Assembly: GCF_024055795.1 (NCBI RefSeq)
Contig: NZ_JAMXMY010000005.1
Coordinates: forward strand, 62,001-126,000
Length of the DNA stretch: 64,000 bases
Direction of reading: 5' to 3'
Origin: Actinoallomurus purpureus
GTDB lineage: Bacteria > Actinomycetota > Actinomycetes > Streptosporangiales > Streptosporangiaceae
Numbering within the stretch: position 1 is the stretch's first letter; every line of letters starts with the position of its first letter. Positions 42,737 through 52,370 of this stretch are shown here, one piece after another. The notes beneath the pieces were generated by a model. The model made no database searches, was not told the DNA's origin, and worked only from the letters and a program-made list of their open reading frames with translations. The position numbers were made by a program, and so were the translations under genes.

Positions 42737-44409
42737 CCACCACCATCACTCATTCCACCCCCTCCGCCCCGGCCTTCCAGCCGCGGCCGAGCAAGGGCCG
42801 CGTCCTCGTGTCGTGGCTGTCGTCCACGGACCACAAGGTGATCGGGTACATGTACCTGATCACTTCGTTCGTGTTCTTCGGCGTCGGCGGCATCATGGCG
42901 CTTCTCATGCGCACCGAGCTGGCCAAGCCGGGGCTGCAGTTCGTGAGCAACGAGCAGTTCAACCAGCTGTTCACCATGCACGGCACGATCATGCTGCTCA
43001 TGTTCGCGACACCGCTGTTCGTCGGCTTCGGCAACGTGATCATGCCGCTGCAGATCGGGTCGCCGGACGTGGCGTTCCCGCGCATGAACATGTTCAGCTT
43101 CTACCTGTTCCTGTTCGGCAGCCTCATCGTGCTCAGCGGGTTCCTCACCCCGGGTGGCGCGGCCAGCTTCGGCTGGTACGCCTACACGCCGCTCTCGGAC
43201 ATCATCCGGTCGCCCGAGATCGGCGGCGACATGTGGATCATGGGTCTGACGCTGTCCGGCCTCGGCACGATCCTCGGTGGTGTCAACTTCATCACGACGA
43301 TCTTCTGCATGCGGGCGCCGGGCATGACGATGTTCCGGATGCCGATCTTCACGTGGAACATCCTGCTGACCTCGGTCCTCGTGCTGATGGCCTTCCCGGT
43401 GCTGGCCGCGGCGCTGCTGGCCCTGGAGGCCGACCGTAAGCTCGGCGCGCACGTCTTCGACCCGGCCACCGGCGGTGCGCTGCTCTGGCAGCACCTGTTC
43501 TGGTTCTTCGGCCATCCAGAGGTCTACATCGTCGCGCTGCCGTTCTTCGGCATCATCACCGAGATCCTGCCGGTCTTCAGCCGTAAGCCCGTCTTCGGAT
43601 ACGTCGGCCTGGTCGGCGCGACCATCGCGATCGCCGGCCTGTCGGTGACGGTGTGGGCGCACCACATGTTCCCCACCGGGCAGGTGCTGCTGCCGTTCTT
43701 CTCGTTCATGACCTTCCTGATCGCGGTCCCGACCGGCGTGAAGTTCTTCAACTGGGTCGGCACGATCTGGCGCGGGCACCTGACGTTCGAGACGCCGATG
43801 CTCTGGTCCCTCGGCTTCCTGGTGACGTTCCTGTTCGGTGGCCTGACCGGCATCATCCTGGCCTCGCCGCCGCTGGACTTCCAGCTCAACGACTCCTACT
43901 TCGTCGTCGCGCACTTCCACTACGTGCTGTTCGGCACCGTGGTGTTCGCGATGTTCGCGGGCTTCTACTTCTGGTGGCCCAAGATGACGGGGAAGATGCT
44001 CAACGAGACCCTGGGCAAGATCCACTTCTGGCTGCTGTTCATCGGCTTCCACACCACCTTCCTGGTCCAGCACTGGCTGGGCGCGGAGGGCATGCAGCGG
44101 CGTGTCCCGGACTACGCCAAGCAGTTCACCTCGCTGAACGTCGTCTCGACGATCGGCGCGTTCATCCTCGCCGTCTCGATGATCCCGTTCCTGTGGAACG
44201 TCTTCATCACGACCAAGAGCGGTAAGCGGGTCGACGTCGACGACCCGTGGGGCTTCGGCAACTCCCTCGAGTGGGCGACGTCCTGCCCGCCGCCGCGGCA
44301 CAACTTCACCTCGATTCCGCGGATCCGGTCGGAGCGCCCGGCGTTCGACCTGCACTACCCGCACACCGACAAGCCCGCCGTGACGGCCGGCGCAGGGACG
44401 GAGGACTGA
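42733..44409 (+). CDS. ctaD: Cytochrome c oxidase subunit I
   Basis: A 558-residue, 12-helix heme-copper oxidase subunit I. Ligands are visible: the low-spin heme His in [14 protein letters not shown], the CuB/Tyr element [13 protein letters not shown], the His pair in VWAHHMF, and the C-terminal [11 protein letters not shown] for heme a and a3. It reduces O2 and pumps protons. GTG 42733 overlaps the ctaC stop. In this genome ctaD sits with ctaC, as in Streptomyces. Confidence 0.98.
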   Translation: MTTTITHSTPSAPAFQPRPSKGRVLVSWLSSTDHKVIGYMYLITSFVFFGVGGIMALLMRTELAKPGLQFVSNEQFNQLFTMHGTIMLLMFATPLFVGFGNVIMPLQIGSPDVAFPRMNMFSFYLFLFGSLIVLSGFLTPGGAASFGWYAYTPLSDIIRSPEIGGDMWIMGLTLSGLGTILGGVNFITTIFCMRAPGMTMFRMPIFTWNILLTSVLVLMAFPVLAAALLALEADRKLGAHVFDPATGGALLWQHLFWFFGHPEVYIVALPFFGIITEILPVFSRKPVFGYVGLVGATIAIAGLSVTVWAHHMFPTGQVLLPFFSFMTFLIAVPTGVKFFNWVGTIWRGHLTFETPMLWSLGFLVTFLFGGLTGIILASPPLDFQLNDSYFVVAHFHYVLFGTVVFAMFAGFYFWWPKMTGKMLNETLGKIHFWLLFIGFHTTFLVQHWLGAEGMQRRVPDYAKQFTSLNVVSTIGAFILAVSMIPFLWNVFITTKSGKRVDVDDPWGFGNSLEWATSCPPPRHNFTSIPRIRSERPAFDLHYPHTDKPAVTAGAGTED

Positions 44410-44410
44410 C

Positions 44411-44806
44411 ATGAAGATCGAGGGTTACCTGTTCGTCTTCTGCGCCCTGTTCTTCGCGGTCATGGACGTCATCTACTGGCTGTGGTCGCACGACCCGACC
44501 GGTACGACGGCCCTGGCGCTGACCATCGGCCTGGCGGGCCTGACCGGCTTCTACCTGTTGTTCACCGGGCGGCGGATCGACCCGCGGCCGGAGGACGACA
44601 AGGAGGCCGACATCGCCGAGGGCGCGGGCGAGCTCGGCTTCTTCAGCCCGCACAGCTGGTGGCCGCTGTTCACGGCGCTCGCCGCCGCCACGGCCGCCCT
44701 CGGCGCCGTGTTCGGCTGGTGGCTGCTGCTGATCGGGATCTTCGCGGTGGTCCTCGCCGCGATCGGGTTCGTCTTCGAGTACTACCGGGGCCACTTCTCC
44801 CACTGA
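44411..44806 (+). CDS. ctaF: Cytochrome c oxidase subunit IV (actinobacterial CtaF)
   Basis: A 131-residue subunit with four membrane helices (YLFVFCALFFAVMDVIYWLW, then TALALTIGLAGLTGFYLLF, and two near the C-terminus), and a cytoplasmic loop RRIDPRPEDDKEAD. It starts 1 bp after the ctaD stop and ends the ctaCDF operon before a strong terminator. Confidence 0.94.
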   Translation: MKIEGYLFVFCALFFAVMDVIYWLWSHDPTGTTALALTIGLAGLTGFYLLFTGRRIDPRPEDDKEADIAEGAGELGFFSPHSWWPLFTALAAATAALGAVFGWWLLLIGIFAVVLAAIGFVFEYYRGHFSH

Positions 44807-44829
44807 GAAGACCCGCCACGCACGGCAGA

Positions 44830-44861
44830 AAGGCCGGCACCGCCTCAGCGGTGCCGGCCTT
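44830..44861 (+). terminator. Terminator of ctaCDF
   Basis: AAGGCCGGCACCGC (44830-44843) and its exact complement (44848-44861) form a 14-bp stem closed by a CTCA loop, with A-rich bases before and TT after, 23 bp from the ctaF stop. Confidence 0.9.
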
Positions 44862-44960
44862 CGGCTCGTTCGGGGAAGGCGGCCTTAGGGCTCGTACGCG
44901 GCGGCGCGGCCTTCGGGGTGTACGGGGAGGCGGCCTTCGGGCTCGTTCGGGGGAGGCCGC
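44858..44960. repeat. Four imperfect ~25-bp tandem repeats between ctaF and trpD
   Basis: Units begin at about 44858, 44883, 44910 and 44934, each close to CCTTCGGGCTCGTTCGGGGA followed by GGCGG. They fill the space between the ctaCDF terminator and the convergent trpD stop, and also give pairing partners (GAGGCGGCC/GGCCGCCTC) that could act as a trpD terminator. Confidence 0.6.
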
Positions 44961-44961
44961 C

Positions 44962-46011
44962 TCAGGCCGCGTGGCGGCGCGTGGCGGCGATCCAGCGGCC
45001 CAGCAGGGCGGTGGCCTCACCGGAGTCGATGGCCCGCAACGCGCGGGCGTAGGCCTCCGCGAGCGCCTCGGTCAGCGCGTCCGCCGGTGGGGTGCCCTCC
45101 GCCGCGACGAGCGCGGCAGCGGCGTTGAGAGCGACGATGTCGCGCACCGGCCCGTGCTCGCCGGCCAGCACCGCGCGGGCCACCCGGGCGTTGTGGGCGG
45201 CGTCGGCGCCGCGCAGGTCGTCCGGGGTGGCCCGGGGGATGCCCAGGTCCGCGGGGTCGAAGACGGTCTCGGTGGCGGTGCCGTCGCGGACCACCCAGAT
45301 GATCGAGGTGGAGGTGGTCGTCAGCTCGTCGAGCCCGTCGTCGCCGCGGAACACCAGCGACGAGCAGCCGCGCTCGGCGAACACTCCGGCGATGATCCCG
45401 GCCATGCGGGGATGGAAGACCCCGACCGCCTGCGCGGAGGGCCGGGCGGGGTTGGTGAGCGGGCCGAGGAAGTTGAAGACCGTCGGCACCCGCAGCTCGC
45501 TGCGGGTCTTCGCGGCGTACTTCAGCGCGGAGTGGTAGAGCGGCGCGAAGCAGAACGTGATGCCGACCTCGTCGGCGACCCGCGCCGTGGCCTCGGGGGG
45601 CAGGTCGATGACGACGCCGAGCTCCTCGAGCAGGTCGGCGGCGCCGCAGGACGACGACGCGGCGCGGTTGCCGTGCTTGACCATGCGCGCGCCCGCTGCC
45701 GCGGCGACGATCGCGCCCATCGTGGACACGTTGACGGTGTGCGCGCGGTCACCGCCCGTGCCGACGAGGTCGACTGCCGGTCCCGGCACGGTGATGGGCC
45801 TGGCGTGGGCGAGCATGCCCTCGGCGAGCCCGGCGACCTCGGCGACGGTCTCGCCCTTCGCCCGTAGCGCGACGGCGAAACCGGCGATCTGCACGTCGGT
45901 CGCCTGGCCCGACATGATCTCGTTCATCGCCCAGGCGGTCTCGTCGGCCGACAGCGATTCGCCGTCGAGCAGCGCGTTGAGGAGCGCGGGCCACGTCGTG
46001 CGCGGGTCCAT
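44962..46011 (-). CDS. trpD: Anthranilate phosphoribosyltransferase
   Basis: A 349-residue TrpD, second step of tryptophan synthesis (anthranilate + PRPP). The PRPP motifs [17 protein letters not shown] and [22 protein letters not shown] are complete, and the N-terminal helical domain ([20 protein letters not shown]) is present. No other trp gene is nearby. Its stray position between ctaF and ctaE matches the conserved actinobacterial block. Confidence 0.96.
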   Translation of the reverse strand: MDPRTTWPALLNALLDGESLSADETAWAMNEIMSGQATDVQIAGFAVALRAKGETVAEVAGLAEGMLAHARPITVPGPAVDLVGTGGDRAHTVNVSTMGAIVAAAAGARMVKHGNRAASSSCGAADLLEELGVVIDLPPEATARVADEVGITFCFAPLYHSALKYAAKTRSELRVPTVFNFLGPLTNPARPSAQAVGVFHPRMAGIIAGVFAERGCSSLVFRGDDGLDELTTTSTSIIWVVRDGTATETVFDPADLGIPRATPDDLRGADAAHNARVARAVLAGEHGPVRDIVALNAAAALVAAEGTPPADALTEALAEAYARALRAIDSGEATALLGRWIAATRRHAA

Positions 46012-46056
46012 GGGTGCCTCTTCGGTGATGCGGCCGGCGTCCGCGGGAGCGGACGG

Positions 46057-46494
46057 TTACTGGAGGGACAGGCGGGGGTCGGAGTCGCCGACGTGGCCCT
46101 CGAGGCGGCGGCGCATCAGGTCGGCGACGCCCTGGGCCAGCGCGACCGGGTCGATCGGCTGGCTGGCGACGGCGTCGGCGCGAGACCAGGTCGCGAGCCA
46201 GCCGTCGTCGCGGCGGGCGATGATGACCATGATCGGCGGGCAGTGGTAGATCTCGTCCTTGGCCTGCCGGGCGATGCCCATGCCGCCGGCGGGCTGCGCC
46301 TCGCCGTCGAGGATGACGACGTCGATGTCGCCGCGGTCCAGGTGAACGAACACCGCGGGCTCCGTTGCGACCTCGACGAACTCGACCCTTGGCAGGCCGG
46401 GCGCGGGACGGCGGCCGATCGCGAGCTTCACCTCGTTGCGGGTGTTCGCGTCGTCGCTGTATACGAGGACCTTCATGGTCTCTTCGGTGCTCAT
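46057..46494 (-). CDS. Stand-alone receiver-like protein with degenerate active site
   Basis: A 145-residue protein with the fold pattern of a response-regulator receiver and no output domain. The acidic pocket ([11 protein letters not shown]) and candidate phospho-Asp ([12 protein letters not shown]) are present, but the conserved Lys that should precede Pro near the C-terminus is Gln ([12 protein letters not shown]). It may therefore not be a normal phosphorylated receiver. The start may be ATG 46494 or ATG 46476. It is divergent from ctaE and 45 bp upstream of trpD; a similar gene occurs beside ctaE in streptomycetes as far as I recall. Role unknown. Confidence 0.75.
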   Translation of the reverse strand: MSTEETMKVLVYSDDANTRNEVKLAIGRRPAPGLPRVEFVEVATEPAVFVHLDRGDIDVVILDGEAQPAGGMGIARQAKDEIYHCPPIMVIIARRDDGWLATWSRADAVASQPIDPVALAQGVADLMRRRLEGHVGDSDPRLSLQ

Positions 46495-46658
46495 CGGCTC
46501 ATCCATGGGTGACGTGGTCGCGGGATACGAGCCGATGCTACCGGGAGATGACGCCGCGGGTCGGGCCGCCCGCCTCGGACGTGCCGGGACGTGCTCATGG
46601 GGTGGCGAATCGCCTCCACAGGGGGGTCCTGCACGAAGCGGAGACAGGTGCCGCAATA

Positions 46659-47318
46659 ATGCTGCCCGTGGCAACAGCAACCGCGACAGAAACGGCACCC
46701 CGGTCCCACGCCAACCGGCCCAACCTCGTAAGCGTGGGCACGATCGTGTGGCTGTCGTCTGAGCTCATGTTCTTCGCGGCGCTGTTCGCGATGTACTTCA
46801 CGATCCGGTCGGTGACCAAGGGGGACGGCGGCCCGTGGCCGGCCGCCCACTTGGACATCCCGTACGCCTCGGCCAACACCTTCATCCTGCTGATGTCCAG
46901 TGTGACCTGCCAGATGGGCGTGTTCGCCGCGGAGCGCGGGCAGGTCAGGCGCCTGGGGACGCTCTTCAACCTCAAGCGGTGGGGCCTGCGCGAGTGGTAC
47001 GTCCTGTCCTTCCTGATGGGCGCGGTCTTCGTCGCCGGTCAGTTGAATGAGTACCGCACCCTCATCGAAGAAGGCACGACGATCTCCAGCAGCGCGTACG
47101 GCTCGGTCTTCTACCTGACCACGGGCTTTCACGGCCTGCATGTGACCGGTGGACTGATCGCGTTCATCTTCATGCTTGGACGCACGTACGCCGCGAAGCG
47201 CTGGACTCATGAGCAGGCGACGAGCGCCATCGTCGTGTCCTACTACTGGCACTTTGTCGATGCGGTCTGGGTGGGGCTGTTCTTCACCATCTACGGGATC
47301 GACAAGATCTTCACCTGA
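46659..47318 (+). CDS. ctaE: Cytochrome c oxidase subunit III
   Basis: A 219-residue, five-helix subunit III with the typical [35 protein letters not shown] and [19 protein letters not shown]. It begins the ctaE-qcrCAB operon, which places oxidase and bc1 genes in one transcript. ATG 46659 is used; GTG 46668, three codons on, is possible. Confidence 0.95.
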   Translation: MLPVATATATETAPRSHANRPNLVSVGTIVWLSSELMFFAALFAMYFTIRSVTKGDGGPWPAAHLDIPYASANTFILLMSSVTCQMGVFAAERGQVRRLGTLFNLKRWGLREWYVLSFLMGAVFVAGQLNEYRTLIEEGTTISSSAYGSVFYLTTGFHGLHVTGGLIAFIFMLGRTYAAKRWTHEQATSAIVVSYYWHFVDAVWVGLFFTIYGIDKIFT

Positions 47319-47338
47319 CCCAGAACGAGGGATCTTCC

Positions 47339-48154
47339 GTGAAATGGATCACCGCATGGCGACGGCGCCCGTGGGCGGGCTACGCCGTTGTGCTGGCCGC
47401 GCTCGCGATCATCGGCGTCGCCTACGCCGGTGTTTCGCCGCGCACCGACCAAGCCCAGGCGTCCGACGCGGCGGCGTCGCAACAGGACGTGGCCAAGGGC
47501 AAGGCGCTGTTCAATCAGGCCTGCTCGAGCTGCCACGGTGCCAACGCCGAGGGCACGAAGAACGCCCCCAGCCTTCTCGGCGTGGGCGCGGCCTCGGTCG
47601 ACTTCCAGGTCAGCACCGGTCGGATGCCCGCCATGAACCTCGGCGCGCAGGTTCCGCGCAAGAAGCCGATCTTCAACGAGGAGCAGACGCGGCAGCTCGC
47701 CGCATACATCGCCTCCCTCGGTGGCGGACCCGGTGTGCCGTCGAAGGACCAGGTCAACCCGGACACCGGCGACGCGGCCATGGGCGGCAAGCTGTTCCGT
47801 GCGAACTGCGCGCAGTGTCACAACTTCGCCGGTTCGGGTGGCGCCCTGACCGGGGGCAAGTACGCTCCGCCGCTGGACAAGGCGACGCCCCGGCAGATCT
47901 ACGAGGCCATGATCACTGGACCGCAGGCGATGCCGGTCTTCAACGACACGACGGTCACGCCGGAGCAGAAGCGCGCGATCATCGCGTACGTCACGCAGAC
48001 CCGCGCCGAGCCCAACCCCGGCGGCAGCGGCCTCGGCCGCGTCGGCCCGGTGGCCGAGGGTCTCGTCGGCTGGCTCGTCGGGATCGGACTCATGGTCGTC
48101 GCAGCAGTGTGGCTCACTGCCAAGAAGCCCAAGAAGAAGCAGCAGAATGACTGA
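47339..48154 (+). CDS. qcrC: Diheme cytochrome c of the bc1 complex
   Basis: A 271-residue cytochrome cc with an N-terminal membrane anchor, two heme c sites (CSSCHG and CAQCHN, CxxCH type) and a C-terminal membrane helix (GLVGWLVGIGLMVVAAVW). The two hemes carry electrons from the Rieske centre directly to CuA of the aa3 oxidase, replacing soluble cytochrome c in actinobacteria. GTG 47339 is the start; qcrA overlaps by 8 bp. Confidence 0.96.
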   Translation: MKWITAWRRRPWAGYAVVLAALAIIGVAYAGVSPRTDQAQASDAAASQQDVAKGKALFNQACSSCHGANAEGTKNAPSLLGVGAASVDFQVSTGRMPAMNLGAQVPRKKPIFNEEQTRQLAAYIASLGGGPGVPSKDQVNPDTGDAAMGGKLFRANCAQCHNFAGSGGALTGGKYAPPLDKATPRQIYEAMITGPQAMPVFNDTTVTPEQKRAIIAYVTQTRAEPNPGGSGLGRVGPVAEGLVGWLVGIGLMVVAAVWLTAKKPKKKQQND

Positions 48155-49208
48155 CAACAACGAGAACAGCGACGTGACCCCGGAAGAAGAAGGCCGCGTG
48201 CCGAAGCGTGTTATCGGCACTCCGCCGTCGGTCGGCACCCAGGAGCTCCTGCCCCGCGAAGAGCCGGGGGAGGGTGGCAGCGGTTACGTGCTGGACGAGA
48301 AGAAGGCACGCAGCGCCGAGCGTGTGGCGGCCTTCTTCTTCACGCTCACGTTCCTCGCGAGCATCGCCTTCATCTTCTTCTACGCCGTCTGGCCCGGCCA
48401 CGTCGGCAACATCCAGCGGGCGACGCGGTCGAACTACACGCTGGGCATCGCGCTGACGCTGATCTTCCTCGGTCTCGCGGTGGGCATGACGATCTGGGTC
48501 CGCCACCTGGTGACGACCAAGGAGATCGTCCAGGAGAGGCACGCGATCTCCTCCACGGCCGAGGATCGCGAGGCCTTCAACGAGTTCTTCCAGAAAGGCG
48601 CCCAGGAGAGCGGCCTCATCCAGCGCAAGCTGCTCCGCCGTACGCTGCTGCTGGCCTCCGCACCCCTGGGCCTGCTGCCGCTCGTCCTGCTGCGCGACCT
48701 CGGTCCGCTGCCGGAGAAGAAGCTGCGCCACACGAAGTGGAAGAGCGGCACACGCCTCGTGGTCGACGGCACTGGACAGCCGCTCAAGGCGACCGACTTC
48801 AACTCGCCGGGCGGCATCATCACCGTCGTCCCCGAGGGCGCCGAGAACAACCTGGACGAGATCGCCACAAGCGCCGTCCTCCTGCTCAACCTCCCGGTCG
48901 ATCAACTGAAGATCAAGAAGGGCCGGGAGAACTGGAACGTCGGCGGCATCGTCGCGTACTCCAAGATCTGCACGCACGTCGGCTGCCCGGCCGCGCTGTA
49001 CGAGCAGACCACCCACCACATCCTGTGCCCGTGTCACCAGTCCACCTTCGACGCGCTGGACAGCGCGAAGGTGATCTTCGGTCCGGCCGCCCGGCCCCTG
49101 CCTCAGCTGCCGATCGGTGTTGACTCCGAGGGCTACCTCATCGCCACGAGCGACTTCAAGGAGCCGGTGGGCCCGAGCTTCTGGGAGCGCGGGAGGCCCA
49201 AAGCATGA
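48147..49208 (+). CDS. qcrA: Rieske iron-sulfur protein of the bc1 complex
   Basis: A 353-residue actinobacterial QcrA with three N-terminal membrane helices (~55-190) and a C-terminal Rieske domain. The [2Fe-2S] ligands are in ICTHVGCPAALY and ILCPCHQSTFD (two Cys, two His). It is longer than the mitochondrial protein, which has one helix, as expected for this phylum. It overlaps qcrC by 8 bp. Confidence 0.96.
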   Translation: MTDNNENSDVTPEEEGRVPKRVIGTPPSVGTQELLPREEPGEGGSGYVLDEKKARSAERVAAFFFTLTFLASIAFIFFYAVWPGHVGNIQRATRSNYTLGIALTLIFLGLAVGMTIWVRHLVTTKEIVQERHAISSTAEDREAFNEFFQKGAQESGLIQRKLLRRTLLLASAPLGLLPLVLLRDLGPLPEKKLRHTKWKSGTRLVVDGTGQPLKATDFNSPGGIITVVPEGAENNLDEIATSAVLLLNLPVDQLKIKKGRENWNVGGIVAYSKICTHVGCPAALYEQTTHHILCPCHQSTFDALDSAKVIFGPAARPLPQLPIGVDSEGYLIATSDFKEPVGPSFWERGRPKA

Positions 49209-49293
49209 TCTGCACGAACCGCACGTACGACATGAGCTCGCGGCCTTCGCCGATCGGTGAGTCGCACGGCGAGCGAGGAGCGGTGAGCGACCA

Positions 49294-50964
49294 ATGAGCA
49301 CCACGACACCTCCCAAGGCCATCGACGGCGCGATCGGCTACGCCGACGAGCGCTTCGCCATCGCGGGTTTCCTGCGCGCCAAGAGCAAGAAGGTCTTCGG
49401 CGACCACTGGTCGTTCATGTTGGGCGAGATCGCGCTCTACTCCTTCGTCATCCTGCTGCTGAGCGGGGTGTTCCTGACGCTCTGGTTCAAGCCCAGCATG
49501 TCCGAGGTCGTCTACCACGGCAGCTACACCAAGCTCAACGGCGTGAGCGTCAGCGAGGCGTACGACTCGACGCTGCGCATCAGCTTCGACGTCCGCGGCG
49601 GTCTGCTCATGCGGCAGATCCACCACTGGGCGGCCGTGCTGTTCCTGGCCTCGACCATGGTGCACCTGCTCCGGATCTTCTTCACCGGCGCATACCGCAA
49701 GCCGCGTGAGATCAACTGGCTCATCGGCATCGTGATGTTCACCATCGCGATCCTGGAGGGCCTGTTCGGCTACTCGCTGCCGGACGACCTGCTGTCGGGT
49801 ACGGGCCTGCGCATCACCCAGGGTGTGCTGCAGTCGATCCCGCTCGTGGGCACGTATTTGTTCTACTTCGCCTTCGGCGATGCGTTCCCGGGCCATGACT
49901 TCATCCCACGGCTCTACACGATCCACGTGCTCCTCATACCAGGCCTGTTGCTGGCCCTGGTCGTGGCGCACCTGATGATCATGTGGTTCCAGAGCCACAC
50001 GCAGTTCCCGGGCAAGGGCAGGTCGAACAACACGGTCACGGGCAAGGCGTTCTTTCCGGTGTTCCTGATCAAGACCAACGCGTTCATGCTGTTCACCTTC
50101 GCGGTCATCGCGGGGCTGGCGACGTTCGCGCAGATCAACCCGATCTGGCTCTTCGGCCCGTACACTCCGGACTCCATCACGGCCGGTTCACAGCCGGACT
50201 TCTACATGGGCTTCCTCGAGGGCGCACTGCGGATCATGCCCAACTGGGAGACCAACCTGTGGGGCCACACGGTCAGCTGGAACGTCATGATCCCGGCGCT
50301 CGTACCCCTGGGTCTGATCATGACCGGCGCCGCCGTGTGGCCGTTCATCGAACAGTGGGCAACGGGCGACCGGAAGATCCACAATTTCGCCGACCGCCCG
50401 CGCAACGCGCCGTTCCGGACGGCCGTCGGCATGACCACCGTCGCCTTCTACGGCCTGCTGTGGCTGGCCGGCGGCAACGACATCATCGCCGACAAGTTCC
50501 ACGTGTCCCTGTACGCGACGACGTGGTTCTTCCGGTTCACGATCGTCATCGGCCCGGTCATCGCGTTCTTCGTCACCAAGCGGATCTGCCTGGGTCTGCA
50601 GGGCAAGGACGCGGACGTGCTGCACCACGGTGTGGAGTCCGGAAAGATCATGCGGCTTCCGAACGGCGAGTTCATCGAGGTGCACGAGCCGGCGAGCGAG
50701 GAGGAAGCGGCGGTTCTCCAGGGCAAGGACCTGCTGCCCGCCCCCGAACTCGAGGAGGCAGAGGACGAGAACGGCGTCCCGGCGCCGTCCGCCCGTGGTC
50801 CGCTGGGCAAGGTGCGCAAGAACCTCAACCGCGCCTTCGCTCCCGACGAGGTCTCGGTCGACGGGCACGGCGAGGGCCACCACGAGACCGGCCCGCACGA
50901 CGATGAGCAACTCGCGTCGGACGGCGTCGAGACGGGCGGCGGCAAGGCCATCAGCCGCCACTGA
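49294..50964 (+). CDS. qcrB: Cytochrome b of the bc1 complex
   Basis: A 556-residue cytochrome b with the heme-binding helices (GGLLMRQIHHWAAVLFL, TMVHLLRIFF, IHVLLIPGLLLALVVAHLMI), the quinol-site region and an actinobacterial C-terminal extension of about 130 acidic residues. It accepts electrons from menaquinol. The gene follows qcrA by 85 bp with GAGGAG upstream and ends at a strong terminator. It is the target of telacebec-type inhibitors in mycobacteria. Confidence 0.97.
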   Translation: MSTTTPPKAIDGAIGYADERFAIAGFLRAKSKKVFGDHWSFMLGEIALYSFVILLLSGVFLTLWFKPSMSEVVYHGSYTKLNGVSVSEAYDSTLRISFDVRGGLLMRQIHHWAAVLFLASTMVHLLRIFFTGAYRKPREINWLIGIVMFTIAILEGLFGYSLPDDLLSGTGLRITQGVLQSIPLVGTYLFYFAFGDAFPGHDFIPRLYTIHVLLIPGLLLALVVAHLMIMWFQSHTQFPGKGRSNNTVTGKAFFPVFLIKTNAFMLFTFAVIAGLATFAQINPIWLFGPYTPDSITAGSQPDFYMGFLEGALRIMPNWETNLWGHTVSWNVMIPALVPLGLIMTGAAVWPFIEQWATGDRKIHNFADRPRNAPFRTAVGMTTVAFYGLLWLAGGNDIIADKFHVSLYATTWFFRFTIVIGPVIAFFVTKRICLGLQGKDADVLHHGVESGKIMRLPNGEFIEVHEPASEEEAAVLQGKDLLPAPELEEAEDENGVPAPSARGPLGKVRKNLNRAFAPDEVSVDGHGEGHHETGPHDDEQLASDGVETGGGKAISRH

Positions 50965-50983
50965 CGCCCGCGTTCAGCGAACG

Positions 50984-51028
50984 ACGCCGGCCCCGCCGCC
51001 CGGAAGATCCGGGTGGCGGGGCCGGCGT
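50984..51028 (+). terminator. Terminator of ctaE-qcrCAB
   Basis: ACGCCGGCCCCGCCGCCCGG pairs with the segment ending GGCGGGGCCGGCGT (to 51028) to give a ~20-bp stem with one G-T wobble, 20 bp after the qcrB stop. Confidence 0.88.
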
Positions 51029-51215
51029 TCGTCTGCGGGCGGTCCCGGAGGGCGGCCTTCGTCGCGTACGGAGAGCCGCGTCGCGTACGGAGAGCGCCGG
51101 CGCGGCCGGTGAGCCGCTGAGGGCGCGGCCCCTCGGACTCCCCGGTGAAAGCAGGACTGACGCGGACACGGGGCGACGCCGAGCCACGGGCCGGCGAGCG
51201 TCGGCGGTGTGCCGG

Positions 51216-51503
51216 TCAGTCCGCGTCGGGGAGGCCGAGCGCGAAGGCGGCCTCCAGGTCGTGCTGGGAGTAGGTGCGGAAGGCGATGTGAGTCTCGGTG
51301 TGCGTGACACCCGGAACCTTGTTCAGCCCGCCGGGGATGACGTCAGCGATCTGCTCGTACTGCCGGACGCGCACGAGGGCGACCAGGTCGAACTCGCCGG
51401 TCACGGAATAGACCTCGCTCACCCCCTCGATACCCGCGATGGTCTCGGCGACCTCCGGGATGCGCGAGACGTCGGCCTTGATGTGCACGATGGCGGTGAT
51501 CAC
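51216..51503 (-). CDS. Stand-alone Lrp/AsnC ligand-binding domain protein
   Basis: A 95-residue protein equal to the RAM (ligand-binding) domain of Lrp/AsnC regulators without the helix-turn-helix: ITAIVHIKADVSRIPEVAET, VSEVYSVTGEFDLVALVRV and VTHTETHIAFRTY. Such stand-alone domains bind amino acids and form multimers; a regulatory partner is not known. ATG 51503 has GGAGGC upstream. It lies between the qcrB terminator and the rhomboid gene, in a different direction from qcrB. Confidence 0.88.
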   Translation of the reverse strand: MITAIVHIKADVSRIPEVAETIAGIEGVSEVYSVTGEFDLVALVRVRQYEQIADVIPGGLNKVPGVTHTETHIAFRTYSQHDLEAAFALGLPDAD

Positions 51504-51612
51504 GGAATGCCTCCTGCGATGGTTTGCGCGCGGCGTCGGGTCGCCCGTCGCACAGACTAGTAGAGGCCGTTCGGCGTGATCGTGGGCGGGCGCGCCCGCC
51601 GCCGAACCCGGA

Positions 51613-52362
51613 CTACTGCCAGCTCAGGGCGGCCGACCTGCGTGCGACGGTGCCGCGTCGCACGAGGAGGCCGACGACCATTCCGGCGACGAAGCCGTAG
51701 ATGTGCGCGACGTACGCGGTCTGGCTCTGGCTGTCGCCGAGGCTGAGCCACTGGAACACGAAGAACTGCGCGAGCAGGGCCCAGGAGGGCAGCCGGAACG
51801 GGAAGATCGACAGGATGAGCGCGATCGTCCGCGACCGCGGATAGAGCACCAGGTGGGAGCCGAGCACCCCGGCGATGGCGCCGGACGCCCCGACGAGCGG
51901 GGTGGCGGAGCCGGGGTAGGTGATCGCGAAGCCGTACGCCGCGATGTAGCCGACGAGCAGATAGAAGACCAGGAAACGGAGCCGCCCGAGGCGGTCTTCG
52001 GTCGCCGCGCCGAAGATGAAGAGGTACACCATGTTGCCGAGGATGTGCGCGACGCCGCCGTGCAGGAACATCGACGACAGCGCGGAGAACCAGGGCCGCT
52101 TGTGGTACGGCTTCGGGTGGCAGGCGTCGGCGACCTCCTCCGGCACCGGATTCGGCCGGTCCGAGAGCAGCTCCTTCGGGATGGCACCGTACTTCAGCAG
52201 GAACGTCACCTGCGCGCACTTGCGCTGCGTGGGCCCTTCGTCGTGGTGCCCGATCGAGGCGATCGGCGACAGCAGGAAGACGACGACGTTGGCGGCGATG
52301 AGGAGGTAGGTGACCAGGGGCGCGCGCCGCGTCGGCTGGTTGTCGTACAGCGGCAGCGCCAC
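51613..52362 (-). CDS. Rhomboid intramembrane serine protease
   Basis: A 249-residue rhomboid protein with about six membrane helices. The catalytic Ser160 is in LVGASGAIAGVLG and His220 in AYVAHIYGFVAG; the supporting HGGVAHILGN (101-110) is also there. An unusual insert of ~50 residues containing two Cys (CAQ.., ACHPKPYHKRP) sits between the first and second helices on the outside. It cleaves membrane proteins; substrate unknown. Confidence 0.92.
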   Translation of the reverse strand: MALPLYDNQPTRRAPLVTYLLIAANVVVFLLSPIASIGHHDEGPTQRKCAQVTFLLKYGAIPKELLSDRPNPVPEEVADACHPKPYHKRPWFSALSSMFLHGGVAHILGNMVYLFIFGAATEDRLGRLRFLVFYLLVGYIAAYGFAITYPGSATPLVGASGAIAGVLGSHLVLYPRSRTIALILSIFPFRLPSWALLAQFFVFQWLSLGDSQSQTAYVAHIYGFVAGMVVGLLVRRGTVARRSAALSWQ

Positions 52363-52370
52363 ACCTGCTC

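Noticed and set aside
42730-44412. Long minus-strand frame opposite ctaD
   Set aside because: It mirrors the high-GC codon pattern of ctaD. The plus strand has complete heme-copper oxidase motifs.
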